Of a DNA stretch of 64,000 nucleotides, positions 10,851 to 21,325 are shown one piece after another. The notes beneath the pieces were generated by a model. The model saw only the letters and a program-made list of their open reading frames with translations. It made no database searches and was not told the origin of the DNA. A program made the position numbers and the translations under genes. Origin of the DNA: Pseudomonas serboccidentalis (GTDB lineage Bacteria > Pseudomonadota > Gammaproteobacteria > Pseudomonadales > Pseudomonadaceae); NCBI RefSeq assembly GCF_028830055.1, contig NZ_CP101655.1, forward strand, positions 3,854,553 to 3,918,552, read 5' to 3'. The number at the start of each line of letters is the position of its first letter. The stretch's first letter is position 1.

Positions 10851-11168
10851 TCAGCCGCAGTTGACGCGGGTGACCACCAGATTGGCGTCTGTGTTCAGGT
10901 TCAGGCGATCGGAACGATACTCCAGGGTGATCATGTCGGTCGGCTTGAGAAATCGGGCATTTTGCGCGCCAGCCTTGGCGCGAGCTTGATCCAGCAGCTC
11001 AGGCGAAGCCTTTTTACCAATGGCAAATTCCGCTGCCTTTGCTTCACAGCGGCTATGACCGGCATCGGTCGCCACAGGATCCTTTGCCGACTCGCTGGAG
11101 GTTGTGCTGCAACCGGCCAACATGGCAACGGCCATAAGTGCACCCAGAGACGCGAACTTCAAAGGCAT
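10851..11168 (-). CDS. Lipoprotein with peptidase-inhibitor I78-like domain
   Basis: The 105-residue protein has a lipoprotein signal with lipobox LAGC (MPLKFASLGALMAVAMLAGC). The mature part contains C..KAAEFAIGK, ARAKAGAQNARFLKP and a tail SDRLNLNTDANLVVTRVNCG. This is the pattern of the I78 family of small serine-protease inhibitors. I set the start at this ATG because AAGGAGG lies just upstream. It is presumably anchored in the outer or inner membrane. Its target protease is unknown. Confidence 0.82.
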   Translation of the reverse strand: MPLKFASLGALMAVAMLAGCSTTSSESAKDPVATDAGHSRCEAKAAEFAIGKKASPELLDQARAKAGAQNARFLKPTDMITLEYRSDRLNLNTDANLVVTRVNCG

Positions 11169-11336
11169 GAAGCCTCCTTCTTTCAAATGGTTAAGCTGAG
11201 ATCGTGCGACCGCCAATCCGGCGTTTGGTTTCACAGCGAGTGCCATCACCCTGCCCCACGATCCGGAAAAACGCTGAGTCTGCCTGAACAGCAGGCAATG
11301 CATCCTCAGACAATCGTCACCGAATATTAACCAAGC

Positions 11337-11642
11337 TCAGTAGATGTCGATGTAGTCGAGCGGTGGATTCGGCCAGTTGTCCTTGAGCGCATTGAAAATC
11401 TGCATGACCCAGACTTCATCACTGGCCGCGACGTTGCCTACATAACCCGAACCCTTGGCCCAGGTCTCCAGCCGAAACAATAGGCCGTCAATGTCCTGGC
11501 CACCCGTCACGCCCGAAGAAATATAGGCAATCCCGCCCTTGGTCACGCGCAACTGCGTGTGCACATCATCGCTGGCCGAGGCCAGCAACTGGCGCACCGC
11601 CTCGAGTGTCAGGCCGTCGGGGGCGTTCAAATCAATCTGCAC
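11337..11642 (-). CDS. Conserved hypothetical protein, 101 residues
   Basis: This is a small acidic soluble protein, MQIDLNAPDGLTLEAVRQLL at the start, ending PNPPLDYIDIY. There is no signal peptide or membrane segment. Codon use is typical of the chromosome, which supports its being real. I do not recognise a characterised family. It is divergent from the next small gene, with about 130 bases between. Confidence 0.7.
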   Translation of the reverse strand: MQIDLNAPDGLTLEAVRQLLASASDDVHTQLRVTKGGIAYISSGVTGGQDIDGLLFRLETWAKGSGYVGNVAASDEVWVMQIFNALKDNWPNPPLDYIDIY

Positions 11643-11774
11643 AGCGCATTCCTTGGATCAGTCGGAAAAGACCAAGTGTCGCATAGCGTCGCGCTCATGC
11701 CTAAGTCGCAGTGCCAAATGCCCGCCAAAGTGGTTAACTCAACTCCAAGATCTTCCGATTTTTCGAGCGCTCTC

Positions 11775-11987
11775 ATGACCACCATCAGCATCGACGCCGA
11801 CATCAAAGCCAAATGGGCAGACGGACACAGCTCTTACAGCCCGGGAAACACCGAAGAACTGGCGCTGATTGGTATCGATCTATTGGTCAAAGAGCTGGGC
11901 ACTGAAGCGGCCCAGCAATTCATAAAGCAGATTTTCGAGCGTTACCCGACCGAACAGGTCGACCATGAACACGCAAAGAAGGGATAA
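11775..11987 (+). CDS. Small hypothetical protein, 70 residues
   Basis: The protein opens MTTISIDADIKAKWADGHSS and ends EQVDHEHAKKG. The ATG at 11775 is preferred to upstream in-frame starts because the residues before it look non-coding. It is acidic and helical, probably cytosolic. Function is unknown. A hairpin follows directly. Confidence 0.65.
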   Translation: MTTISIDADIKAKWADGHSSYSPGNTEELALIGIDLLVKELGTEAAQQFIKQIFERYPTEQVDHEHAKKG

Positions 11988-11989
11988 AA

Positions 11990-12011
11990 CCCGCAGGCTG
12001 GCACCTGCGGG
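11990..12011. terminator. Hairpin terminator between convergent genes
   Basis: Stem CCCGCAGG / CCTGCGGG with a 6-base loop lies between the 70-residue protein gene (+) and the nucleoside hydrolase gene (-). Confidence 0.7.
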
Positions 12012-12019
12012 CGAATAAT

Positions 12020-13048
12020 TTACTTCAGGCGTTTCAGACGCTCGGTCAGCAAGTCAAAGAAACCCTGCGCATCGCCATTTTCAACCCAAAAGGCGTTCTT
12101 GGGTGCCTTCAGGCCGTCGTACCAATCGACAATGGTCTGGCCGAAAGTCGGCCCTTCACGGCTATCGACAACGACATTCACCGAACGGCCGGTGAACAAT
12201 TCTGGCTTGAGCAGGTAGGCGATGACGGTAGCGTCATGCACCGGGCCACCCGGAATACCGTAGTGTTCCATATCACCCTTGATGTACTCATTGAGAATGT
12301 CGCCCACAATCTTGCTCGCATTATTGTTGAGCGCAGCAATCTGCTTCAGGCGGGCGTCGCTGGTGAGGATCTTGTGGGTCACGTCCAGCGGCAAGTAGGT
12401 CAGTTTCACGCCGCTCTTGAGTACCACTTCTGCCGCTTGCGGGTCGGCAAACAGGTTGAACTCGGCCACCGGGGTGATGTTGCCGCCATTGAAGTGCGCA
12501 CCGCCCATGATCACCACTTCCTTGATGCCCTGAACGATCTCCGGTTCCTGGATCAGCGCCAGCGCCAGGTTGGTCTGCGGGCCGAGCATGGCGATGGTGA
12601 TGCTGTGCGGCTTGGCCTTTTTCAGGGTGTCGATCAGGTAGTTGACCGCATTGCCTTCGGCCAGGCCTTTTTTCGGCTCATGCACCGTAACACCCGACAG
12701 GCCTTCCTTGCCGTGGATGTTCTCGGCATAGATCGGCGTGCGCATCAGCGGCTTTGGCGCGCCGGCGTAGACCGGGACGTCCTCGCGCCCTGCCCACTCG
12801 CGAGCCAGGCGCGCGTTGCGCGAGGTCTTGTCGAGCCGCACGTTGCCGGCCACGGTGGTCAATGCGCGAATGTTCAGTTCCTCCGGCGATGCCAGGGCAA
12901 ACAGCAAGGCGACCACGTCGTCAGCACCCGGATCGGTGTCGATGATCAGATCGATCTTTTCAGCGGCCTGAGCGCCGGTGGCGGAGATAAAAGACAAAAG
13001 CAGCAGACTCCGAAGCAATTGGTGCAGTTTTTGAGCGTAGCGGTGCAT
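12020..13048 (-). CDS. Exported inosine/uridine-preferring nucleoside hydrolase
   Basis: The 342-residue protein has a signal peptide (cleavage near GAQA). The nucleoside-hydrolase calcium-binding motif DTDPGADDVVALLFAL follows at the mature N-terminus, and HDATVIAYLL lies near residue 270. The enzyme splits ribonucleosides into base and ribose. It is the last gene of the rbs operon, 45 bases after rbsD. This suggests that ribose is released from nucleosides in the periplasm and then taken up by RbsABC. Most bacterial relatives are cytosolic, so the export signal is notable. Confidence 0.9.
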   Translation of the reverse strand: MHRYAQKLHQLLRSLLLLSFISATGAQAAEKIDLIIDTDPGADDVVALLFALASPEELNIRALTTVAGNVRLDKTSRNARLAREWAGREDVPVYAGAPKPLMRTPIYAENIHGKEGLSGVTVHEPKKGLAEGNAVNYLIDTLKKAKPHSITIAMLGPQTNLALALIQEPEIVQGIKEVVIMGGAHFNGGNITPVAEFNLFADPQAAEVVLKSGVKLTYLPLDVTHKILTSDARLKQIAALNNNASKIVGDILNEYIKGDMEHYGIPGGPVHDATVIAYLLKPELFTGRSVNVVVDSREGPTFGQTIVDWYDGLKAPKNAFWVENGDAQGFFDLLTERLKRLK

Positions 13049-13093
13049 GGCGCATTCCTTGTGCTTATGAAAATTTAAGGGGCGAAACCCCGA

Positions 13094-13498
13094 TTAGAAG
13101 ATAACTCCCGCCACGAGCACGATGTTGCAGTACGGCTGACATTCGCCTGTACGAACAATCGCCCGTGCCTGTCGGCTGAGTACCTTGAATTGCTCATGAG
13201 TCAGCAGATCACGCCGACCGAGGGCGCCCTCTTCTTGCAACTCATCCAGCGTGCTCAACGCCGTCGGCTGCTTGTCGAGAATTTCGTTGGCCAGCACATG
13301 GCTTTCCACCTGCATCTCGCTGAGCACGACTTTCAGGGTGCTGATGAAATCCGGAACGCCGTGAGTCAACGCCAGATCGATCAATTCAACACCCGGCGGC
13401 ACCGGCAGCCCGGCATCACCGATGACCACCATGTCGCCATGCCCCAGGGAGGCGATCAGCCGCGACAAGGCGACATTGAGTAAAGGAGTCTTTTTCAT
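13094..13498 (-). CDS. rbsD: D-ribose pyranase
   Basis: The 134-residue protein opens [20 protein letters not shown] and has the RbsD catalytic region [16 protein letters not shown]. It interconverts the beta-pyranose and beta-furanose forms of ribose, supplying the form used by RbsK. The start overlaps the end of rbsK by 4 bases. Confidence 0.95.
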   Translation of the reverse strand: MKKTPLLNVALSRLIASLGHGDMVVIGDAGLPVPPGVELIDLALTHGVPDFISTLKVVLSEMQVESHVLANEILDKQPTALSTLDELQEEGALGRRDLLTHEQFKVLSRQARAIVRTGECQPYCNIVLVAGVIF

Positions 13499-14412
13499 GC
13501 GGGTTTGAACGCCTGTACGTCGGACATGGTTGGAATGGAAGGCTGCGCACCAGCCCGGGTCACAGACAGCGCCGCAGCAATCTGCCCGTAACGGATGGCT
13601 TCGGCCTCGGACTTGCCACTGGCGAGCGCCGCCGCAAACCCGCCAACGAAGGTGTCCCCCGCTGCCGTGGTATCGACCGCTTTCACTTTGGGTGCCGGAA
13701 AATGCTCGAACCCCTGTCCATTGGCGAACAGCGAGCCTTGCGCACCGAGGGTGATGATGACCTTGCCTGCGCCCATGGCAATCAGGTGGCTGGCCGCGCT
13801 TTCAGCGGTTTCCAGCGAATCCACTGGCAACCCGCTCAACGCAGCGGCTTCGCTTTCGTTGGGAATCAGGTAGTCAATCGCCGCAAACCAGTCTGCCGGC
13901 AGCGGACGACTGGCCGGTGCCGGGTTGAGGATCACTGTCTTGCCCAGCTCACGCGCACGCTTGAGCGCATGGCCCACCGTTGCATCCGGAATCTCGAGCT
14001 GACAGATCACCACATCGGCGGCCTGCAGCACGGCATCAAAGCGGTCAATCACTGCGGGGGTCATCGCACCGTTGGCGCCGGCGACAATCACAATGGCGTT
14101 CTGACTGTTGTCGTCCACGATGATCAGCGCCACCCCACTGGAATCCTCCACCGTGCTCACTGCCCGGCAATCGATCTGCTCGGCCAGCAATGCGTCGCGC
14201 AATTGCACCCCGTAATCATCGTTGCCAACACAGCCGACCATCGCGACCTGCGCCCCCAGGCGCGCAGCAGCCACCGCCTGATTGGCGCCCTTGCCGCCGG
14301 ACACCGTGGCAAAGGAATGACCGATCAGCGTTTCACCGCCCTTGGGCAGCCGCGGCGCCCGGGTCACCAGATCCATGTTCAGGCTGCCTATTACCACTAC
14401 ATTTGCTGGCAT
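13495..14412 (-). CDS. rbsK: Ribokinase
   Basis: The 305-residue PfkB-family kinase has the N-terminal signature [20 protein letters not shown] and the C-terminal [20 protein letters not shown], which holds the catalytic Asp and anion hole. It makes ribose 5-phosphate from ribose and ATP. It lies 24 bases downstream of rbsR. Confidence 0.96.
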   Translation of the reverse strand: MPANVVVIGSLNMDLVTRAPRLPKGGETLIGHSFATVSGGKGANQAVAAARLGAQVAMVGCVGNDDYGVQLRDALLAEQIDCRAVSTVEDSSGVALIIVDDNSQNAIVIVAGANGAMTPAVIDRFDAVLQAADVVICQLEIPDATVGHALKRARELGKTVILNPAPASRPLPADWFAAIDYLIPNESEAAALSGLPVDSLETAESAASHLIAMGAGKVIITLGAQGSLFANGQGFEHFPAPKVKAVDTTAAGDTFVGGFAAALASGKSEAEAIRYGQIAAALSVTRAGAQPSIPTMSDVQAFKPA

Positions 14413-14436
14413 ACATCGCTACTCGTCAATTCGGTT

Positions 14437-15456
14437 TCAGCGGTACTCGGTGAATACGCCGGACAGCGGCGCAGTCGATTCGCGCAAGACAATACTCGGG
14501 GTCACGATCCGTTGATCGGTGACCAGGCTCGGGGTGGCAATTCTTCGCAGCAACACTTCGGCAGCCATCTCGCCCAATTGCAAGATCGACTGGCCGACTG
14601 TGGTCAGCGCCGGGTACACATAACGGCTCATCTGGATATCGTCGAAGCCGATCACCGACAGCTCGCTCGGCACCCGCACATTGCGCTCGGCCGCCGCACG
14701 GAGCACGCCGATACCGATCATGTCGTTACCGGCGAAAATCGCGCTCGGTGGGCGGCTTTCGAGCAGGATCGCTGCTGCGTTGTAGCCGCCGGTGCTGGTG
14801 AAATCGCTTTCCAGCATGCGCTCCGGGCGCACCTTGATGCCAGCCTCCTTCAATGCCCGGCAAAAACCGGCCTGACGCATTTGCGCCACGCTGGTACTCG
14901 ACGGACCGCCGATGGTGGCGATGTCGCGATGCCCCAACTCCAGCAGGTGCCGGGTCGCCAGATACGCGCCATATTCATGGTCGATGCGCACCAGATCCGC
15001 ATCCACGCCTTCCAGCCCCCGGTCGACAATGACCATCGGCGTTTTCACGCCAGCCAACCCTTGCGCCAGGCCGATGTCGCCACCGGCGGAAGCGACGATC
15101 AGACCGTCGATGCGTTTCTCCAGCAGCACTCGTAAATAGCTGCGCTGTTTTTCCGGGTTGTCGTCAGAGTTGCAGAGGATCACGCAGTAGCCGTTACGCT
15201 CGCAGTAATCCTCGATACCCCGAGCCAACTCGGCAAAATACGGGTTTAGGCTGTTGGGCACCAATAAGCCAATGGTCGCAGTGGTCTTGGCTTTCAGCGA
15301 GCGCGCCACGGCACTGGGCACGTAGTCGAGGCTTTTGATGGCCGCCTCGACCTTCAGCCGCACTTCCTGGCTGACCGGGCGCGTCTTGTTCACCACATGC
15401 GAGACGGTCGTGTAGGAAATCCCTGCGAGCGCCGCCACATCCTTGATCGTTGCCAT
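14437..15456 (-). CDS. rbsR: LacI-family ribose operon repressor
   Basis: The 339-residue protein has an N-terminal LacI helix-turn-helix (MATIKDVAALAGISYTTVSH) followed by a hinge with AVARSLK and a periplasmic-binding-protein-like effector domain. The gene sits inside the operon between rbsC and rbsK. The palindrome CGCAAACGTTTGCG in front of rbsB is the obvious operator, so it is likely autoregulated together with the transport genes. Confidence 0.93.
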   Translation of the reverse strand: MATIKDVAALAGISYTTVSHVVNKTRPVSQEVRLKVEAAIKSLDYVPSAVARSLKAKTTATIGLLVPNSLNPYFAELARGIEDYCERNGYCVILCNSDDNPEKQRSYLRVLLEKRIDGLIVASAGGDIGLAQGLAGVKTPMVIVDRGLEGVDADLVRIDHEYGAYLATRHLLELGHRDIATIGGPSSTSVAQMRQAGFCRALKEAGIKVRPERMLESDFTSTGGYNAAAILLESRPPSAIFAGNDMIGIGVLRAAAERNVRVPSELSVIGFDDIQMSRYVYPALTTVGQSILQLGEMAAEVLLRRIATPSLVTDQRIVTPSIVLRESTAPLSGVFTEYR

Positions 15457-15459
15457 GAC

Positions 15460-16437
15460 TTAGCCCCGTCGACTGGCGCGTTGACTGCGATAGGTATCAA
15501 GCACGACCGCGATGACAATCACCGCGCCGGTGATGATGCGTTTGGTGGGCTCAGTCGCACCGATTTGCGCCAGGCCGGCAGCCAGTACCGAGATGATCAA
15601 CACACCAAAGAAAGTACTGATCACCGAGCCGCGCCCGCCCATCAGACTGGTCCCGCCGATGACCACGGCAGCGATCACTTGCAGCTCCAGGCCGGAGCCG
15701 GCATTCGGATCTGCCGCTTCCAGACGGGAAATCTGGAACAGTGCGGCGATGCCGGCCAGCAACCCCATCAGGCTGAACACCAGAATCTTGTACGGTTTGG
15801 GGTTGATCCCGGCCAGACGCACGGCTTCTTCGTTGGTGCCGATACCGATCAGGTAGCGCCCGAACACCGTGCGAGTCAGAACGGCCTGCGCAATGAAGAT
15901 CACCAGCAAGGCAATGATGAACGACGGCGAAATACCGAAGGCGATCGGGTTCGAAAGCCAGGCAAACGAGTCACCGATGTAGGCGGTGCGCGAACCGGTC
16001 ATCTGGTACGCCAGGCCCCGCGCCATTTCCAGCACACCCAGCGAAACGATGAACGACGGAATCCGCCACGCCACAGTAATCGACCCGGTGACCGTACCGG
16101 CCAGTGCCGCCACCGCCATGCCGAGCAACGCGGCCGGCAACACGCTCCAGCCCCAACCGAGAATCGCCACGCTGACCGTCGAGGCGGCAAGCGCCAGCAC
16201 CGAACCCACCGACAGATCGATGCCGCCGATGATCAACACGAAGGTCATGCCCACCGCCAGCACCATCAGATCGGGGATCTGGTTGGCCAGGGTGCTGAAG
16301 GTGTTATAGGACAGAAAGTGGCTGCTCATCACCGAGAACAGCGCCACCATCGCCAACAAGGCACCGGCCAGGCCCAGATAGGTGCCCAGACCGTAGAAAT
16401 TGCCACTACGTTTGCCGGCAGAAGATGCAGTTTTCAT
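15460..16437 (-). CDS. rbsC: Ribose ABC transporter permease
   Basis: The 325-residue protein has about eight to ten membrane helices and the family segment LIIGGIDLSVGSVLALAA, with the cytoplasmic coupling motif GTNEEAVRLAGI. It forms the inner-membrane channel with RbsA. The start overlaps the rbsA stop by 4 bases. Confidence 0.95.
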   Translation of the reverse strand: MKTASSAGKRSGNFYGLGTYLGLAGALLAMVALFSVMSSHFLSYNTFSTLANQIPDLMVLAVGMTFVLIIGGIDLSVGSVLALAASTVSVAILGWGWSVLPAALLGMAVAALAGTVTGSITVAWRIPSFIVSLGVLEMARGLAYQMTGSRTAYIGDSFAWLSNPIAFGISPSFIIALLVIFIAQAVLTRTVFGRYLIGIGTNEEAVRLAGINPKPYKILVFSLMGLLAGIAALFQISRLEAADPNAGSGLELQVIAAVVIGGTSLMGGRGSVISTFFGVLIISVLAAGLAQIGATEPTKRIITGAVIVIAVVLDTYRSQRASRRG

Positions 16438-17987
16438 GGGAGTTCCCTAGGCGCCGCTTCATTGAGCAACGCATCACGTTTTTGGTAGCCGGCGAACGCG
16501 GCGGCAAGCAAATCATCCTGAGTCCAGCTGTCGCGCTCGAAGGTATCGATCAAACGCCCTGCCGACAGCACACCGATCCGGTCGCAGATCAGCATCAGCT
16601 CGCGCAGGTCACTGGAGACCACCACCAGCGCCTTGCCCTGACGCGTCAACTCGCCAAGCAAGGCATAGATGTCGAACTTGGCACCCACGTCGATGCCACG
16701 GGTCGGCTCGTCGAACAACAGCACCGAACAATCGCGCTCCAGCCAGCGACCGATCACCACTTTCTGCTGATTGCCGCCGGACAGTTCCGACACCAGCTGA
16801 GTGGGGCTCGAACTGCGGATGCGCATGGCATCGATCTGGCGCTGCGCCAGGGAGGTTTCGTCGCTGTTATTGACGATCCCGGCCCTGGAAATTTCCGGCA
16901 TGTTGCCCAAGGCGATGTTGGCGCTGATCGACTGACTGAGCAGCAGGCCTTCGCCCTTGCGGTCTTCGGTAATCAAGGCAATGCCATGGTTCACCGCATC
17001 AACCGGGGAACGCACACTGACCACCTGCGCCGGCGAACCCAAAGCGATCGTGCCGCTGTCGGCCAGATCGGCGCCGAAAATCAGCCGCAGCAATTCCGTG
17101 CGTCCGGCCCCGATCAGCCCGGAAATCCCGAAGATCTCGCCGGCACGCACTTCGAAGGAAACATCGCGCACCTTGTCGGAGCGGGTCAGCCCCTTGACCG
17201 TCAGGGCCGGCGCACCAATCTTGCGTGGACCCATGTCGATGTGTTCGCCCAGTTCGCGACCGACCATCAAGGTGACCAGTTGCTCACTGTTGTAGTTGGC
17301 CATCGGCTCGACGCAGACCAGATTGCCGTCACGCAGTACGGCAATGCGTTGCGCGACTCGCGCCAGCTCTTCAAGACGATGGGAGATATAGATGATCGAG
17401 ACACCGCGCGCCTGCAAGCGAGTGATCTGCTCGAAGAGCATTTCCACTTCACGGGCGGTGAGCATCGCCGTTGGCTCATCAAGAATCAGCACATGGCAAT
17501 CGCCGATCAGGTTGCGCGCGATCTCGACCATCTGCTGATGCCCGATACCCAGCTCGCCGACCAGAGTGTCTGGATCGATGGCATCGAGGCCGACCTGAGC
17601 CATGGCTTCGATAGCAGCTTTGCGCAATTGCTTGCGGCTGATCCAGCCACCGTTGCTCGGCAGATTGTCGAGAAACAGGTTTTCCGCCACCGACAGGGTC
17701 GGCAACAGATTGAGTTCTTGCATGACCATGCGCACGCCCAGCTCTTCAGCCAGGGTACGGCTGCCCGGGCGGTAGTCCTTGCCCTGGAACTGCATCTGGC
17801 CCGTGGTTGGCGTGACCAGACCACCGATGATCTTGGACAGCGTGCTTTTACCGGCACCATTTTCGCCGGTCAGCGCCAGCACTTCACCGCGCATCAGCGT
17901 CAAGTCGATGCCTGTGAGCACCGGTTGCGCATAGGTCTTACCGATACCGCTGACCGAGAGGACAGCGTTCGGGGCGGAAACTGACAT
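16434..17987 (-). CDS. rbsA: Ribose ABC transporter ATP-binding protein
   Basis: The 517-residue protein holds two fused nucleotide-binding domains. The first has Walker A GENGAGKST and a Walker B ending LDEPTAML. The second has a degenerate Walker A (GLIGAGRTE) but signature ELSGGNQQK and FDEPTRGID. This asymmetric pattern is normal for sugar importers of the RbsA/MglA type. It lies 57 bases after rbsB. Confidence 0.96.
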   Translation of the reverse strand: MSVSAPNAVLSVSGIGKTYAQPVLTGIDLTLMRGEVLALTGENGAGKSTLSKIIGGLVTPTTGQMQFQGKDYRPGSRTLAEELGVRMVMQELNLLPTLSVAENLFLDNLPSNGGWISRKQLRKAAIEAMAQVGLDAIDPDTLVGELGIGHQQMVEIARNLIGDCHVLILDEPTAMLTAREVEMLFEQITRLQARGVSIIYISHRLEELARVAQRIAVLRDGNLVCVEPMANYNSEQLVTLMVGRELGEHIDMGPRKIGAPALTVKGLTRSDKVRDVSFEVRAGEIFGISGLIGAGRTELLRLIFGADLADSGTIALGSPAQVVSVRSPVDAVNHGIALITEDRKGEGLLLSQSISANIALGNMPEISRAGIVNNSDETSLAQRQIDAMRIRSSSPTQLVSELSGGNQQKVVIGRWLERDCSVLLFDEPTRGIDVGAKFDIYALLGELTRQGKALVVVSSDLRELMLICDRIGVLSAGRLIDTFERDSWTQDDLLAAAFAGYQKRDALLNEAAPRELP

Positions 17988-18044
17988 AAAAAACTCTCCA
18001 TGCGCTCGCCCGGACGGACGAGCGCCGTTGTGTCGCCAGAAGAC

Positions 18045-19001
18045 TTACTGGGTGACCAGCTCGACCGGCGTTTCGATCACGCCATTGACGCCGCTGTCGA
18101 TTTTCTCGCCCTTGAGGATTTTCAGCGCGGTCTGGATACCGAACACCGCCTGCTTGGCGGCGAACTGATCGGCAGTCGCCAGTACACGGCCATCCTTGAG
18201 CATCGGTTTGATGGCGTTGATGTTGTCGTAGCCGACCACTTGCACCTGCCCCGCCTTGCCGGCAGCACGCACCGCAGAAACGGCGCCGACGGCCATGCTG
18301 TCGTTACCCGCCAGCAGTGCTTTTACATCCGGGTATTCGCTGAGAATCGACGCGGCCACCTTGTTGCCCTTGTCGATCTCCCAGTCACCGGATTGCAAAG
18401 AGACCACCTTGATCTGCGCCGCTTCCATTGCATCCTTGAAGCCTGCGGTGCGCTGCTGGGCGTTGGTGGTGGTGGACACGCCTTCGATAATGCCGACTTC
18501 GTCACCGGCCTTCAGTTTTTTGGCCAGGTACTCACCGACCAGACGCGCACCCTTGCGGTTGTCCGGGCCTACGAATGGCACGCTGATGTTCTTGCTTTTG
18601 ACGATCTGCGGGTCGAGCTGGTTGTCGATGTTGATCACGGTGATACCGGCATCGACGGCTTTCTTGATCACCGGCACCATGGCCTTGGAATCGGACGGTG
18701 CGATGACCAGCGCATTGACTTTCGCCAGAATCATTTGCTCGACGATACGGGTCTGGCCAGCGGTATCGGTCTCGTCCTTGATGCCGTTGGAGATCAGGTC
18801 GAAATCGGCGGAGTGTTCTTTCTGGTAGGCCTTGGCGCCATCTTCCATGGTCAGGAAGAATTCGTTGGCCAGGGATTTCATGACCAGCGCGACTTTGGGT
18901 TTTTCCGGGGACTCGGCGAAGGCCGAAGAGACAGGTAGTGCGGCGGCTGCAGCAGCCAGCATAGCGACAGCAAGAAGACGTCCAGCAAATGGCAGCTTCA
19001 T
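18045..19001 (-). CDS. rbsB: Ribose ABC transporter substrate-binding protein
   Basis: The 318-residue periplasmic binding protein has a signal peptide ending near SSAFA and the type-1 fold motifs KVALVMKSLANEFFLTMEDG and NGIKDETDTAGQ. It is the first gene of the operon. The upstream region carries the RbsR-type palindrome. The protein delivers ribose to RbsCA. Confidence 0.95.
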   Translation of the reverse strand: MKLPFAGRLLAVAMLAAAAAALPVSSAFAESPEKPKVALVMKSLANEFFLTMEDGAKAYQKEHSADFDLISNGIKDETDTAGQTRIVEQMILAKVNALVIAPSDSKAMVPVIKKAVDAGITVINIDNQLDPQIVKSKNISVPFVGPDNRKGARLVGEYLAKKLKAGDEVGIIEGVSTTTNAQQRTAGFKDAMEAAQIKVVSLQSGDWEIDKGNKVAASILSEYPDVKALLAGNDSMAVGAVSAVRAAGKAGQVQVVGYDNINAIKPMLKDGRVLATADQFAAKQAVFGIQTALKILKGEKIDSGVNGVIETPVELVTQ

Positions 19002-19095
19002 GGGTTCACTCCGATCTTATGATTATTGTGAGCAACGCTCGCGCTGGCGTAAGCTTGATCGCTTTCTTCCGGGCAATACTGCATCGGGAAAGCCG

Positions 19096-19109
19096 CGCAA
19101 ACGTTTGCG
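19096..19109. promoter_or_regulatory. RbsR operator (LacI-type palindrome)
   Basis: CGCAAACGTTTGCG is a perfect 14-bp palindrome with the central CG step and GCAAACG half-site typical of LacI/GalR/RbsR operators. It lies about 95 bases ahead of rbsB, where it would overlap or adjoin the operon promoter. Confidence 0.8.
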
Positions 19110-19202
19110 TAGACCGAACTATGCGAATCCAGCCGACATTTGTCAACAATCAGAAATCGGTATTGATTTCGGGGCGTATCCGCCGATTCGCCCCTTCGAT
19201 GC

Positions 19203-19658
19203 TCACGCCGTGGTGTTGACCATGCTGCCGCTGGTGGAACCCTTGGACATTTCCTTGAGCAGCGCAGCCGAGACCTCCATCAGCGCCCCGCTGGTTTGCG
19301 CGATCTGCCCCTGAATGGACATGACTGCCTGCGACTTGGCCTCCGGTGTCGGATAGCTCGCAGCCTGAGCCGCCGCCAGTTGCTGTTGTTGCTCCTGCAG
19401 TTGCTTTTGCAGCTCCTTCATCCGCTTGAGCAACATTTTGACGGTGACGTTCAGGCTATCGCCGCTGTCAGCGCTATCAGCCTTGTTGGCTTCTTGCGCA
19501 GGACCACCGGTTCTGACCTCTTTGCTCGGTTCCTTTTCGACGCCCAGCGCTTCGGCAGAAGCATCCGCTTCCGCCTGATTCATCGCCTTGATCGTCGCTG
19601 CGGTTTTACCGCCAATGGTGACTGCGCCGGGATTTGAAAGACCGATCGTCAGTGACAT
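19203..19658 (-). CDS. Hypothetical protein with Gln-rich coiled coil
   Basis: The 151-residue protein opens MSLTIGLSNPGAVTIGGKTA. Its middle is a strong coiled coil rich in Gln (MKELQKQLQEQQQQLAAAQA), and the tail is Ser/Gly-rich. There is no signal peptide and no membrane segment. It lies between rbsB and the ansB control region. Function is unknown. Similar single-copy proteins occur in fluorescent pseudomonads. Confidence 0.75.
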   Translation of the reverse strand: MSLTIGLSNPGAVTIGGKTAATIKAMNQAEADASAEALGVEKEPSKEVRTGGPAQEANKADSADSGDSLNVTVKMLLKRMKELQKQLQEQQQQLAAAQAASYPTPEAKSQAVMSIQGQIAQTSGALMEVSAALLKEMSKGSTSGSMVNTTA

Positions 19659-19771
19659 GTGAACTCCCTAAATTAGCGTTTCCTTGAACACCCATCGGCC
19701 TGCAGACGGGTTTCTTTAGCAGAAAAACTGAAACCGGCAAGCTGTTTCGTTCGCCAGGAGCTGTAGTCCCT

Positions 19772-19785
19772 TTCGGTAAGCCGAA
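19772..19785. promoter_or_regulatory. AauR-type activator site (perfect)
   Basis: TTCGGTAAGCCGAA matches the inverted repeat TTCGG-N4-CCGAA described for AauR, the acidic-amino-acid response regulator of Pseudomonas. It lies about 130 bases upstream of a sigma-54 promoter, the usual distance for an enhancer-binding protein. Confidence 0.75.
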
Positions 19786-19802
19786 CGCGAAAGCTTCCAA
19801 TG

Positions 19803-19816
19803 TTCGGAAACCCGGA
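19803..19816. promoter_or_regulatory. Second AauR-type site (one mismatch)
   Basis: TTCGGAAACCCGGA has one mismatch to TTCGG-N4-CCGAA. It is spaced 31 bases (three helical turns) from the first site, so both lie on the same DNA face. Confidence 0.6.
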
Positions 19817-19901
19817 TGAGCGATGCGTTCCCTGGTTTGACCACTTATAAAAACTTGATATAAATCATGAAGTTAAACATTTCTCTGAAGCAAAGTACGG
19901 C

Positions 19902-19917
19902 TGGTACAGATCCTGCT
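19902..19917 (+). promoter_or_regulatory. Sigma-54 promoter of ansB
   Basis: TGGTACAGATCCTGCT matches the -24/-12 consensus TGGCACRNNNNTTGCW at 14 of 16 positions, including the essential GG and GC spaced correctly. A CCCCGAGC/GCTCGGGG hairpin (19930-19955) follows in the leader, and the gene starts about 90 bases downstream. Confidence 0.75.
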
Positions 19918-19968
19918 CCCTAGCCTGCACCCCGAGCATTCAGATGGGCTCGGGGCGCATCTAGATGA

Positions 19969-21096
<1,128 letters not shown>

Positions 21097-21291
21097 TTGA
21101 CCCTCGCCTGACCCTTTCCGGGTCGGGCAGCTTGCTCACCACTCGCCCGCGCGGCGGGTGGTACTGCCACCTACGCTGAGCGCGACTTTTTCGCACAAAA
21201 TAATCGACCCGACTTACACCAAAACCGGAAAAGCGCTGTCAGAGGATTTTCTTGAATTTTAAGCAGTTGCGAAAATGCTTACAGTTAAATA

Positions 21292-21307
21292 CTGTATGCA
21301 CGTACAG
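21292..21307. promoter_or_regulatory. LexA (SOS) box overlapping a promoter
   Basis: CTGTATGCACGTACAG is a 16-bp CTG-N10-CAG LexA site. It overlaps the -10 of a good sigma-70 promoter: TTGCGA (21267-21272), 17-base spacer, TACTGT (21290-21295). Binding there would block the polymerase. The controlled transcript carries the DUF1654 gene and endonuclease I. Confidence 0.8.
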
Positions 21308-21325
21308 CTTAATAAGGATAACCTC

